Assembly (NCBI RefSeq): GCF_002814235.1
Contig: NZ_PHSU01000029.1
Coordinates: 1-33,121 of the forward strand
DNA: 33,121 nucleotides
DNA from: Pseudomonas sp. QS1027
Lineage (GTDB): Bacteria; Pseudomonadota; Gammaproteobacteria; Pseudomonadales; Pseudomonadaceae
Direction: 5' to 3'
The position numbers and the translations under genes are program-made. The notes under the pieces are model-generated. The model was given only the letters and a program-made list of their open reading frames with translations. It made no database searches and was not told the DNA's origin. Numbering within the stretch: position 1 is the stretch's first letter; each line of letters begins with the position of its first letter. Shown here in pieces: positions 24,296 to 31,548 of this stretch.

Positions 24296-25765
24296 ATGCT
24301 GCGTATCAGCCAAGAAGCTCTGACCTTCGACGACATTCTCCTAGTGCCCGGTTATTCCGAGGTACTCCCTAACGAAGTCAGTCTCAAGACCCGCCTTACC
24401 CGTGGCATCGAGCTGAATATTCCGCTGGTTTCCGCCGCCATGGACACCGTGACCGAAGCCCGTCTGGCCATTGCCATGGCCCAGGAAGGCGGTATTGGCA
24501 TCATCCACAAGAACATGACCATCGAGCAGCAAGCTGCCGAAGTGCGCAAGGTCAAGAAGTTCGAAGCCGGTGTGGTCAAGGACCCGATCACCATCGAGGC
24601 CGATGCCACGGTGCGTGAGCTGCTCGAACTGACCCGCATGCACAACATCTCCGGCGTGCCGGTGCTGCACGACGGCGACCTGGTCGGCATCGTCACTTCC
24701 CGTGACGTGCGTTTCGAAACCCGCATGGATGTCCCGGTTCGTGAAGTGATGACGCCTAAAGAGCGCCTGGTCACGGTCCGCGAAGGCGCCGACAAGAACG
24801 AAGTCCGCGAGTTGCTGCACAAGCACCGTCTGGAAAAAGTCCTGATCGTCGACGACAAGTTTGCCCTCAAGGGCATGATGACCGTCAAGGACATCGAAAA
24901 ATCCAAGGCCTACCCGCTGGCCAGCAAGGACGACCAAGGTCGTCTTCGTGTCGGCGCCGCAGTCGGCACCGGTAAAGACACCGCCGATCGTGTTGCCGCA
25001 CTGGTCAATGCCGGTGTTGATGTGGTGGTGGTCGACACCGCCCACGGTCACTCCAAAGGCGTGATCGACCGCGTGCGCTGGGTCAAGCAGAACTTCCCTG
25101 AAGTCCAGGTGATCGGCGGCAACATTGCCACCGGCGCTGCTGCCAAGGCCCTCGCCGAAGCGGGCGCGGATGCGGTCAAGGTCGGTATCGGCCCTGGCTC
25201 GATCTGCACCACCCGTATCGTCGCCGGTGTCGGCGTACCGCAAATCAGTGCCATCGCCAACGTCGCCGCCGCCCTTGAAGGCACCGGCGTACCGTTGATC
25301 GCCGACGGCGGCATCCGTTTCTCCGGTGACCTGTCCAAGGCCATCGTGGCCGGTGCTTCCTGCGTGATGATGGGCTCGATGTTCGCTGGTACCGAAGAGG
25401 CGCCGGGCGAAATCGAACTGTTCCAGGGCCGTTCCTACAAGGCTTACCGCGGCATGGGTTCGCTGGGTGCGATGTCGCAGTCCCAGGGGTCCTCCGACCG
25501 CTACTTCCAGGACTCCTCCGCGGGTGCCGAGAAGCTGGTACCGGAAGGCATCGAAGGGCGTGTTCCCTACAAGGGCAGCCTGAGCGCCATCGTCCATCAA
25601 CTGATGGGCGGCCTGCGCTCCTCGATGGGCTACACCGGCAGCGCCGACATCGAAGAAATGCGCACCAAGCCTGAATTCGTGCGTATCACCGGTGCCGGCA
25701 TGGCTGAATCTCACGTTCACGACGTGCAGATCACCAAGGAAGCTCCAAACTATCGCGTAGGTTGA
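24296..25765 (+). CDS. guaB: IMP dehydrogenase
   Basis: GuaB oxidises IMP to XMP with NAD+, the rate-limiting step of GMP synthesis. The 489-residue enzyme has the TIM-barrel catalytic core split by two CBS domains (about 93-204). The catalytic cysteine is Cys304 in GIGPGSICTTR, and the flap region includes the arginine-tyrosine segment YRGMGSLGAM. The ATG at 24296 follows GGGAG. Its product is used by guaA immediately downstream, and the two genes form the usual gua operon with 105 bases between them. Confidence 0.98.
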   Translation: MLRISQEALTFDDILLVPGYSEVLPNEVSLKTRLTRGIELNIPLVSAAMDTVTEARLAIAMAQEGGIGIIHKNMTIEQQAAEVRKVKKFEAGVVKDPITIEADATVRELLELTRMHNISGVPVLHDGDLVGIVTSRDVRFETRMDVPVREVMTPKERLVTVREGADKNEVRELLHKHRLEKVLIVDDKFALKGMMTVKDIEKSKAYPLASKDDQGRLRVGAAVGTGKDTADRVAALVNAGVDVVVVDTAHGHSKGVIDRVRWVKQNFPEVQVIGGNIATGAAAKALAEAGADAVKVGIGPGSICTTRIVAGVGVPQISAIANVAAALEGTGVPLIADGGIRFSGDLSKAIVAGASCVMMGSMFAGTEEAPGEIELFQGRSYKAYRGMGSLGAMSQSQGSSDRYFQDSSAGAEKLVPEGIEGRVPYKGSLSAIVHQLMGGLRSSMGYTGSADIEEMRTKPEFVRITGAGMAESHVHDVQITKEAPNYRVG

Positions 25766-25770
25766 TAGTG

Positions 25771-25836
25771 ATCGCCTCCTGGCCGAGGTCGGGAGGCGAT
25801 TGACGAATTTGAACCGGGGCTGTTGATGACAGCCCC
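25771..25836 (+). repeat. Two hairpins in the guaB-guaA gap
   Basis: ATCGCCTCC (25771-25779) pairs with GGAGGCGAT (25792-25800). A second hairpin joins GGGGCTGT (25816-25823) to ACAGCCCC (25829-25836). The second is followed by GTGTTGTTTCTG, a poor T-run, so it may be a leaky terminator or processing site that lowers guaA relative to guaB expression. Confidence 0.6.
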
Positions 25837-25870
25837 GTGTTGTTTCTGATTTCACTGACGAGAATGACTC

Positions 25871-27448
25871 ATGGCCCTCGACATTCACGCCCACCGCATC
25901 CTGATCCTCGACTTCGGTTCCCAGTACACCCAGCTGATTGCCCGCCGCGTGCGTGAAATCGGCGTGTACTGCGAACTGCATCCGTTCGACATGGACGACG
26001 AAGCGATTCGCGAATTCGCTCCCAAAGGCGTCATCCTCGCCGGCGGTCCCGAGTCCGTGCACGAAGCCAACAGCCCTCGCTGCCCGCAAGCCGTGTTTGA
26101 CCTGGGCGTTCCGGTCTTCGGTATCTGCTACGGCATGCAGACCATGGCCGAGCAGCTGGGTGGCAAGGTCGAAGGTTCCGAGCTGCGTGAGTTCGGTTAT
26201 GCCCGTGTTGATGTGGTCGGCAAGAGCCTCCTGCTCGATGGCATCGAAGACCACGTCGACGCCGACGGCCTGTTCGGCCTCGACGTCTGGATGAGCCACG
26301 GCGACAAGGTCACCCGGATGCCGGAAGACTTCCACGTCCTGGCCAGCACCCCGAGCTGCCCGATTGCCGGCATGTTCAACGACGACCTGCGTTACTACGG
26401 CGTGCAGTTCCACCCGGAAGTGACCCACACCAAGCAGGGCGGTCGCATCCTGTCGCGCTTCATCCTCGATATCTGCGGCTGCGAAGCACTGTGGACGCCA
26501 TCGAAAATCGCTGAAGACGCCATCGCCAACGTCCGTGCCCAGGTCGGTACCGACAATGTCCTGCTGGGCCTGTCCGGCGGTGTTGACTCCTCGGTGGTTG
26601 CGGCGCTGCTGCACAAGGCCATCGGCGACCAGCTGACCTGCGTCTTCGTCGACAACGGCCTGCTGCGCCTGCACGAAGGCGAGCAAGTGATGGCCATGTT
26701 CGCCGAGAACATGGGCGTCAAGGTGATCCGCGCCAACGCCGAAGAGCAGTTCCTGAACAACCTGGCCGGCGAGTCGGACCCGGAGAAGAAGCGCAAGATC
26801 ATCGGTCGCACCTTCATCGACGTGTTTGATGCCCAGTCCAACAAACTGGACAACATCAAGTACCTGGCCCAGGGCACCATCTACCCGGACGTGATCGAGT
26901 CGGCTGGCGCGAAAAGCGGCAAGGCCCACGTGATCAAGTCCCACCACAACGTGGGTGGCTTGCCGGAAGAGATGAACCTCAAGCTGGTCGAGCCGCTGCG
27001 CGAGCTGTTCAAGGACGAGGTCCGTCGCCTCGGCCTTGAGCTCGGCCTGCCGTACGACATGGTCTACCGTCACCCGTTCCCGGGCCCGGGCCTGGGCGTG
27101 CGGATCCTCGGTGAAGTGAAGAAGGAATACGCCGACCTGCTGCGTCGCGCCGACCATATCTTTATCGAAGAACTGCGCAAGGCCGACTGGTACCACAAGG
27201 TCAGCCAGGCATTCGTGGTGTTCCAGCCGGTGAAATCGGTGGGTGTGGTCGGTGATGGCCGTCGTTACGCCTGGGTCGTGGCCCTGCGTGCGGTGGAAAC
27301 CATCGACTTCATGACCGCCCGCTGGGCGCACCTGCCGTACGAGCTGCTGGAAACCGTCAGCGGCCGGATCATCAACGAAATCGAAGGCATCTCCCGCGTT
27401 ACCTACGACGTGTCGAGCAAGCCGCCGGCGACGATTGAGTGGGAATGA
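25871..27448 (+). CDS. guaA: GMP synthase (glutamine-hydrolysing)
   Basis: GuaA converts XMP to GMP using ATP and glutamine. The 525-residue protein has the class I glutamine amidotransferase domain with Cys86 (FGICYGMQTM) and the histidine-glutamate pair in QFHPEVTHT. The ATP pyrophosphatase domain follows with P-loop LSGGVDSSVVAAL (about 235), and then the dimerisation domain ending KPPATIEWE. Length and ends match E. coli. The last codons, encoding TIEWE and stop, recur 5.2 kb downstream; the 3' end of guaA is a known insertion site for genomic islands. The coding sequence itself is intact. Confidence 0.98.
   Translation: MALDIHAHRILILDFGSQYTQLIARRVREIGVYCELHPFDMDDEAIREFAPKGVILAGGPESVHEANSPRCPQAVFDLGVPVFGICYGMQTMAEQLGGKVEGSELREFGYARVDVVGKSLLLDGIEDHVDADGLFGLDVWMSHGDKVTRMPEDFHVLASTPSCPIAGMFNDDLRYYGVQFHPEVTHTKQGGRILSRFILDICGCEALWTPSKIAEDAIANVRAQVGTDNVLLGLSGGVDSSVVAALLHKAIGDQLTCVFVDNGLLRLHEGEQVMAMFAENMGVKVIRANAEEQFLNNLAGESDPEKKRKIIGRTFIDVFDAQSNKLDNIKYLAQGTIYPDVIESAGAKSGKAHVIKSHHNVGGLPEEMNLKLVEPLRELFKDEVRRLGLELGLPYDMVYRHPFPGPGLGVRILGEVKKEYADLLRRADHIFIEELRKADWYHKVSQAFVVFQPVKSVGVVGDGRRYAWVVALRAVETIDFMTARWAHLPYELLETVSGRIINEIEGISRVTYDVSSKPPATIEWE
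27431..27448 (+). other. Left attachment-site candidate (attL) in the guaA 3' end
   Basis: These are the last five codons and stop of guaA (Thr-Ile-Glu-Trp-Glu-stop). The core ATTGAGTGGGAATGA matches 32640-32654 except for the third codon positions. Islands that integrate here rebuild the guaA reading frame, which explains why guaA is intact. Confidence 0.6.
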
Positions 27449-27495
27449 TGGCTTCATCCTCGCGTCAGCGGGGTGAAGAATAGGCGCTTTAGCCC

Positions 27496-27532
27496 AATGC
27501 CAGTCAGTCACGCTGACTGGCATTTTCATTTG
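27496..27532 (+). terminator. Rho-independent terminator after guaA
   Basis: AATGCCAGTCAG (27496-27507) pairs perfectly over 12 bases with CTGACTGGCATT (27513-27524) around TCACG, and TTCATTTGTG follows. It should end the guaBA transcript and separates it from the island genes. Confidence 0.85.
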
Positions 27533-27671
27533 TGCTCGGATGCTTCGGGGATTCAAGTCTGATGGTCTTTGGAGGCATCACACTCCGACACAATTGCACT
27601 CATTACTCTGATCGCCTGGTGAGCTGATAGGCGCTTATAGTCTGTGCTTCGCTGCTAAATCAGCGAACGGA

Positions 27672-27697
27672 TTTCGCAGTCCGTACACATTCTAACC
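27672..27697 (+). promoter_or_regulatory. Upstream target pair (a'1, b'1) of the C4-like RNA
   Basis: TTCGCAG (27673-27679) is exactly complementary to CTGCGAA in the C4-like RNA (27810-27816). ATTCTAACC (27689-27697) can pair over nine bases, one a G-U pair, with GGTTGGAAT (27794-27802). The order a' then b' allows both to pair with one antisense molecule, as in phages P1 and P7. A possible -10 TATAGT lies at 27636-27641 with no clear -35, so transcription may begin just upstream. Confidence 0.6.
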
Positions 27698-27751
27698 AAC
27701 AGCGCCGCAAGCCTGTTGTTGGCGTTTTCTCTCGCCTCCAATAAGCTTCCA

Positions 27752-27833
27752 TGGCGACTGTGCGTGGGAGACCTTCGGGTCTGCCGGGTTTATGGTTGGA
27801 ATTACCGGTCTGCGAACCCGCGCACAGTTGCCA
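27752..27833 (+). ncRNA. C4-type antisense RNA (phage P1/P7 immunity RNA-like)
   Basis: An 82-base segment folds into a three-way junction. The outer stem is 17 bp (27752-27768 with 27817-27833, two G-U pairs). Hairpin one is AGACC-TTCG-GGTCT (27769-27782) with a UUCG tetraloop. Hairpin two is closed by CCGG/CCGG (27784-27787, 27805-27808) around a 17-base loop. The hairpin-two loop and the junction are complementary to two sites upstream and two downstream. This is the layout of C4 antisense RNAs, which are cut from the leader of the gene they control and block its expression. Family membership is my recognition from structure and pairing; a covariance-model search was not run. Confidence 0.72.
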
Positions 27834-27842
27834 CCCATTTCG

Positions 27843-27893
27843 TTTCGCAGCGGACGGTGGTGACCCTTTAAGACATTTAAGGGAATTCCTACC
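27843..27893 (+). promoter_or_regulatory. Downstream target pair (a'2, b'2) covering the ribosome-binding region
   Basis: TTCGCAG (27844-27850) again complements CTGCGAA of the C4-like RNA. AATTCCTACC (27884-27893), the ten bases directly before the ATG, complements GGTTGGAATT (27794-27803) at nine of ten positions. The ribosome site AAGGGA (about 27879-27884) adjoins it. Pairing would therefore hide the start region of the following gene. Confidence 0.6.
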
Positions 27894-28181
27894 ATGCAAA
27901 GTAACGAACGCTTTACCCCCGTCGATACAGTAGCTTCCGAGCGCCCAGTCCTGTACATCGATAGCCATGCTCCCTTGGTTGACCTGCATGCCTGCGTCAG
28001 CGAGCGCATCGGTGCCTTGGGTAATATCCTGAGTCTTTTTTCTTGTTGTAGCTTGAATGACAGCGATCCAGGTGACATTGCTTCTATCGCCAACATCAGT
28101 CGAATCCTGTTGCAGGACGTCAATGATGTCTTCGCGGTGATTCAACGGCGTGGCCTGATGGCCGAGCGGCGCGTCTGCTGA
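27894..28181 (+). CDS. Small protein of unknown function under C4-like RNA control
   Basis: This 95-residue protein starts at the ATG at 27894 after AAGGGA. I do not recognise a function. It resembles small Pseudomonas-specific proteins of the DUF3077/DUF6124 type, often found behind similar leaders. The N-terminus is polar and probably disordered (1-20). The rest looks alpha-helical with a hydrophobic middle (LHACVSERIGALGNILSLF) and a second helix (ISRILLQDVNDVFAVIQRRG). There is no signal peptide or membrane segment, and no catalytic motif. It has three internal cysteines (34, 51, 52) and a C-terminal one. Its expression should be set by the antisense RNA in its own leader. Confidence 0.65.
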   Translation: MQSNERFTPVDTVASERPVLYIDSHAPLVDLHACVSERIGALGNILSLFSCCSLNDSDPGDIASIANISRILLQDVNDVFAVIQRRGLMAERRVC

Positions 28182-28203
28182 TTTTTACTCAACACTCTGC
28201 TGA

Positions 28204-28236
28204 GGCCGCGATAACCCGTTGGGTTTTATTGCGGCC
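28204..28236 (+). terminator. Long hairpin after the small-protein gene
   Basis: GGCCGC (28204-28209) pairs with GCGGCC (28231-28236) and the stem continues inward through GATAA/TTATT and CCC/GGG around GTT. There is no T-run after it, so it may be a Rho-independent terminator of weak type or an RNA 3' end stabiliser. Confidence 0.5.
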
Positions 28237-28665
28237 CTTCCCTGAATTCGGTTTGCATGATCCTGATACGAAAACGACTTTCGCCTAATGCCGAAAGTTG
28301 AGGGAGTTTGAAGCCGACCTCGGCCTTTCGTCACAAACCTCAGACTGATTTGAGAATGGTTCTTAACATGGGGGGTGCTCCGCCCATGCAGCCCTGGACT
28401 TGTGAAACCTCGGGAACACACGTTGAAGGTGCGCAGTGCTCAATCTGCTGCTTGGGGCTAGCTTGGTGGGTTACCCAAACGGACCTTTCCTCAGAGCGCT
28501 GCTTGGCGCCACTCGTCGGTTCGCATCCACAAGCTAGAGTCAAAAGGTAGAAATTGATTGTCTGTTGGTGAAGTTTGATCGCAGGCGTAGAGTGAATACG
28601 GTAGAATTCGCGGTGCCTGAGATGGAGCAACAGTCTACGGCATAGATTTAGACGGAGAATATCAA
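28237..28665. other. Non-coding stretch between the small-protein gene and sce7726
   Basis: I see no gene here. Short palindromes occur: ACTTTCG/CGAAAGT (28277-28283, 28292-28298) and CATGGG/CCCATG (28367-28372, 28383-28388). An 80-codon open frame at 28308-28550 lacks homology I can recognise, a ribosome site and normal composition. The base content shifts from mixed to A+T-rich towards 28660, suggesting a junction between two acquired segments. GGAG about 28654 is the ribosome site of the next gene. Confidence 0.5.
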
Positions 28666-29265
28666 ATGGAAAGTCGGGACATTGAAATAAGGCGGCACTT
28701 TCACAAGAAGCGCTTACAACACTTCCACGACTGCCCAAACACTATTGTAATAGACGAGCTTGGTATTGCTCACGGAAAAAACAGAGCAGATATAGCAGTT
28801 CTGAACGGGACTTTTCATTGCTTTGAAATCAAAAGTTCAAAAGACACTATAAATCGCCTGCCTGAGCAGTTATCAGAGTATTCAAAATGCTTTGAAAAAA
28901 TTTCAGTAATATCCGCTCCAAATCATATTCAAAAAATAATGACCATTCTTCCATCTTGGTGCGGTCTGATCGTCGCGACCAAGGGTGCTAAGGGGGCGGT
29001 GGCATTCAAAACTATAAAACGCCCCAAAAAAAATCCACAGCTAGAAATTACGGCCATGGCTCACTTTCTCTGGCGAAGAGAAATAATCGAGTTGCTTACA
29101 GTGCTGGGCGTGGAAGAAAAACATCTTAATCAGTCCAGAGAAAAACTTTATCAGTTGATCCCTCCAACCCTTACCGCACAGGAACTGACCCAGTGGATCA
29201 AGGTTAAGTTTATGGGCCGTAAAGACTGGAGAGCTGCCTCACAACAAATGTTATGTGATGATTGA
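28666..29265 (+). CDS. sce7726-family protein, PD-(D/E)XK nuclease-like
   Basis: This 199-residue protein fits the sce7726 family. Its N-terminal half carries a restriction-nuclease-like signature: Glu31, Asp42 (NRADIAVLNG), Glu54-x-Lys56 (CFEIKSSKD), then Gln68-x3-Tyr72 (PEQLSEY). The last resembles the QxxxY motif of RecB/Cas4-type nucleases. The C-terminal half (about 110-199) is basic and helical and may bind nucleic acid or a partner. The gene is A+T-rich with codon use unlike the core genes. A GGAG lies nine bases before the ATG. Its 3' end overlaps the opposing Beta-protein gene by 56 bases. Nuclease activity is inferred; the family is not well characterised. Confidence 0.78.
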   Translation: MESRDIEIRRHFHKKRLQHFHDCPNTIVIDELGIAHGKNRADIAVLNGTFHCFEIKSSKDTINRLPEQLSEYSKCFEKISVISAPNHIQKIMTILPSWCGLIVATKGAKGAVAFKTIKRPKKNPQLEITAMAHFLWRREIIELLTVLGVEEKHLNQSREKLYQLIPPTLTAQELTQWIKVKFMGRKDWRAASQQMLCDD

Positions 29266-30292
29266 CGCCAACCCATTTCCAAGTAGTCAAGTTGCCGCAA
29301 TTGTTAAGCTTGTTAGCGGTTTCATCAATTCTTTCATCGCCTTTGCTAAAGCTGCTAGTTGAATATTTGCCAGAAGATATGATGGCCTTACAGTGGTCAA
29401 TCATCTGGGCTTCATTACCTCGAAATGCACCGCCCTTTGGTACAAACCAAGAGTCATCTATAGTGTATACAATTTTTCCGGCAGGCTTCATTTTGCGCAT
29501 ATCTAGGCTTAAAAATGAAGGTGACTCAATGGAGTAGTCTCCAAAACAAGGCGCGTATATCGTTTTAGCCATCTCTGCACGCAAGCTGGGAAAAAGTCCC
29601 CACTCGTGCCGCTTTTGAATTGCACCTGGCTTTTTTATATCGCGGAGTTTTAGCGATGTCGCAACAAAAATAAGAGATCGGCATGCGCTACACCCACTCA
29701 TTTTATTTACCGCTCCTGCGACTATTTTAGCAAGCAGGCCATACGGCTCGAAGTTTGTGGGCTCTCCTAGATCAACAACTAAATCCACCTCTTTCCAAGA
29801 AGATACGCCGAGCGAACTCATCAGCGCTGCTAGATCCGCATCCACTGATGGTTTGAGAAGCTCATCCAGTTTGAGTCTTAAAACAATCCCGGTCTTATGA
29901 GCGATTAAAAACGAGCGAATACAGGAAATGTAAGAGCCACTTTTAGAGAGGCCAACTACTGGGCGGACATTACAACCCAAATCAACAGCTTCATTTAGCA
30001 CGAACTCAATGACTGGGCGCCCATCATCCATCACTTCATCTTCTAGAGAGTCGTGGAGGTCGACGAGTGCAAGCCGACTGCTCCATTTGGTATAGAGCCG
30101 TTTCGGGAAGGTTTCGACGTGCTCATGGACTGTCTTTTTCATTCTCCCCTCTTCGAAATCATACTCCCTAGGAGGTATCACTAGAAGTGGAACGACTTTA
30201 TCCTTCACCTCAGCCTTCAGAGTGAAAAGCGCTTGGTACTCGCCCTGTCGCCACTTTAGAACTGGCACATACTTTTCACTGCTGATTTTCAT
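29210..30292 (-). CDS. Beta-family protein (T4 beta protein-like, sce7725-type)
   Basis: This 360-residue protein begins YVPVLKWRQGEYQALFTLKA, the characteristic opening of the Beta-protein family (Pfam Beta_protein), named from a phage T4 protein. The family pattern of a barrel-like fold is suggested by repeated beta-alpha segments (VVPLLVIPPREYDF, RLALVDLHDS, VRPVVGLSKS, VDLVVDLGEP). No catalytic residues are established. sce7725- and sce7726-type genes are neighbours in other bacteria, as the names imply. Its ATG overlaps the stop of the ImmA/IrrE gene in ATGA, so it is the last gene of a coupled operon. Function is unknown; a role in defence is my inference from context. Confidence 0.75.
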   Translation of the reverse strand: MKISSEKYVPVLKWRQGEYQALFTLKAEVKDKVVPLLVIPPREYDFEEGRMKKTVHEHVETFPKRLYTKWSSRLALVDLHDSLEDEVMDDGRPVIEFVLNEAVDLGCNVRPVVGLSKSGSYISCIRSFLIAHKTGIVLRLKLDELLKPSVDADLAALMSSLGVSSWKEVDLVVDLGEPTNFEPYGLLAKIVAGAVNKMSGCSACRSLIFVATSLKLRDIKKPGAIQKRHEWGLFPSLRAEMAKTIYAPCFGDYSIESPSFLSLDMRKMKPAGKIVYTIDDSWFVPKGGAFRGNEAQMIDHCKAIISSGKYSTSSFSKGDERIDETANKLNNCGNLTTWKWVGVNHHITFVVRQLSSLYGP

Positions 30293-31548
30293 AGCTGTTC
30301 CTCAAAACAGGAGCGTACTTTTCCCTGCCCCAAAAACTCAGAAAGCACATGATAGTTATTGCTTTCCTTTCGGATTCTTCCCGCCAAAATACTTGGATGA
30401 ATGCCTATTCTTTCCGCATCAAGCCGCACAGCTTCTGGAGTCATTGAAAATCTAGAAATGCATGAATCCCAAGACTCGCTGCTTATCAAAGCCTCTAAAG
30501 CGAATTCATCGGCTTCTCGCTCAACCAAATCACCTTCACCACCTCCTTCCTCATCAAAGTAGTCCATTTGGAGGGAGTCAAATATATGAAGAGATATATG
30601 AGCAAGCTCATGAAATAGCACAAACCAGAAATTATCTAAACGATCATATCTCAATGTGAGCGCAACAACTGGATGCCCTGTCTCAAGCACCATGGCAGCC
30701 CCGTCAAGGTACGTGCCAGGTAAATGCTTTTCTAGAACCAACACTATCCCTTTCTCAGCTAAGAATTTTTTAGCCGCTAGGGGCGCGCCCTCAATCTGCG
30801 TTAAGGAAGATAGTTCTTTCATCCAGCTATCCGTATGGCTGTATTCAGAAACAGCTCCAGACGCCACCTCTTCTCTAGCTAGCTCTAATACGCGAGCCTG
30901 CCAAGCTAATAAAGCATATTCATTGGGCTTATTCTCCCCATGAAACTTCTTCCTATGCAGGGCTGGAGTATATTGCCCGCCGCCACTAATAAAGTAATCT
31001 CTGACTTGATCTACAGCACTAATCCCTTTTTTTACTGTAATCCAACCGCGCTTAACCATTTCTTTCGCAGGGAACATCGTCCAATCGATATTCTCTACGC
31101 TATTCCAGCAAAAAACCGAGTCGGCAGCATTCGCCTTGGCACCTGACCATGATTCGCGAACTTTTACATTCAGTACTTCAGCTACAGAAATAAGACGAGA
31201 AAGGCTGGCTCCCATATAACTAGAGGCCTCATATCTCTGAAGCTGCTGTGTTGGAATCCCTAATTTCTCAGCAAGATCTTTTTGCGTTAATCCCAACCCA
31301 ATTCGAGCGTATATAAGAGTCTTAGGTAGCTCTGACAAGCCAGAACACTCTGAGTAGGAAACTTTCCCTTCCTTAATTAACTCATACTCCTTAATCTCAG
31401 ACTTTATATCTAGGATTTGGGATTCCAAAGCATCAAGCTGAGCCGAGTCCAACCACTCGACTCCAGAGGGTTTGAAAGCAGTTAGCGATTCGCTAAGCTT
31501 TTCAAATTGTTTGTGTGCTGACTGATATTGCCTTTCGTTATATATCAT
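30289..31548 (-). CDS. XRE helix-turn-helix / ImmA-IrrE metallopeptidase
   Basis: This 419-residue protein joins a DNA-binding domain to a zinc peptidase. An N-terminal helical region (1-65) is followed by an XRE helix-turn-helix (about 77-130: GLTQKDLAEKLGIPTQQLQRYE). A linker domain and the ImmA/IrrE (COG2856) peptidase come next, with HELAH at 313-317 and the third ligand in VEREADEFALEAL (about Glu345). Family members cleave repressors to switch on mobile elements or stress responses. It could therefore both bind and release an operator in this island. I start it at 31548, where GGGAGA lies eight bases upstream and the ATG overlaps the previous stop (ATGA). Confidence 0.85.
   Translation of the reverse strand: MIYNERQYQSAHKQFEKLSESLTAFKPSGVEWLDSAQLDALESQILDIKSEIKEYELIKEGKVSYSECSGLSELPKTLIYARIGLGLTQKDLAEKLGIPTQQLQRYEASSYMGASLSRLISVAEVLNVKVRESWSGAKANAADSVFCWNSVENIDWTMFPAKEMVKRGWITVKKGISAVDQVRDYFISGGGQYTPALHRKKFHGENKPNEYALLAWQARVLELAREEVASGAVSEYSHTDSWMKELSSLTQIEGAPLAAKKFLAEKGIVLVLEKHLPGTYLDGAAMVLETGHPVVALTLRYDRLDNFWFVLFHELAHISLHIFDSLQMDYFDEEGGGEGDLVEREADEFALEALISSESWDSCISRFSMTPEAVRLDAERIGIHPSILAGRIRKESNNYHVLSEFLGQGKVRSCFEEQL

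Noticed and set aside
24341..27556. Minus-strand open frame of 1071 codons opposite guaB and guaA
   Set aside because: It is an antisense shadow caused by high-GC codon use. It covers two certain genes and their gap and has no recognisable domains.
27449..27660. tRNA gene as the island insertion target
   Set aside because: No cloverleaf or tRNA-like sequence is visible; the guaA 3' end explains the boundary.
28308..28550. 80-codon plus-strand frame before sce7726
   Set aside because: No ribosome site, no homology I recognise and odd composition; treated as non-coding.
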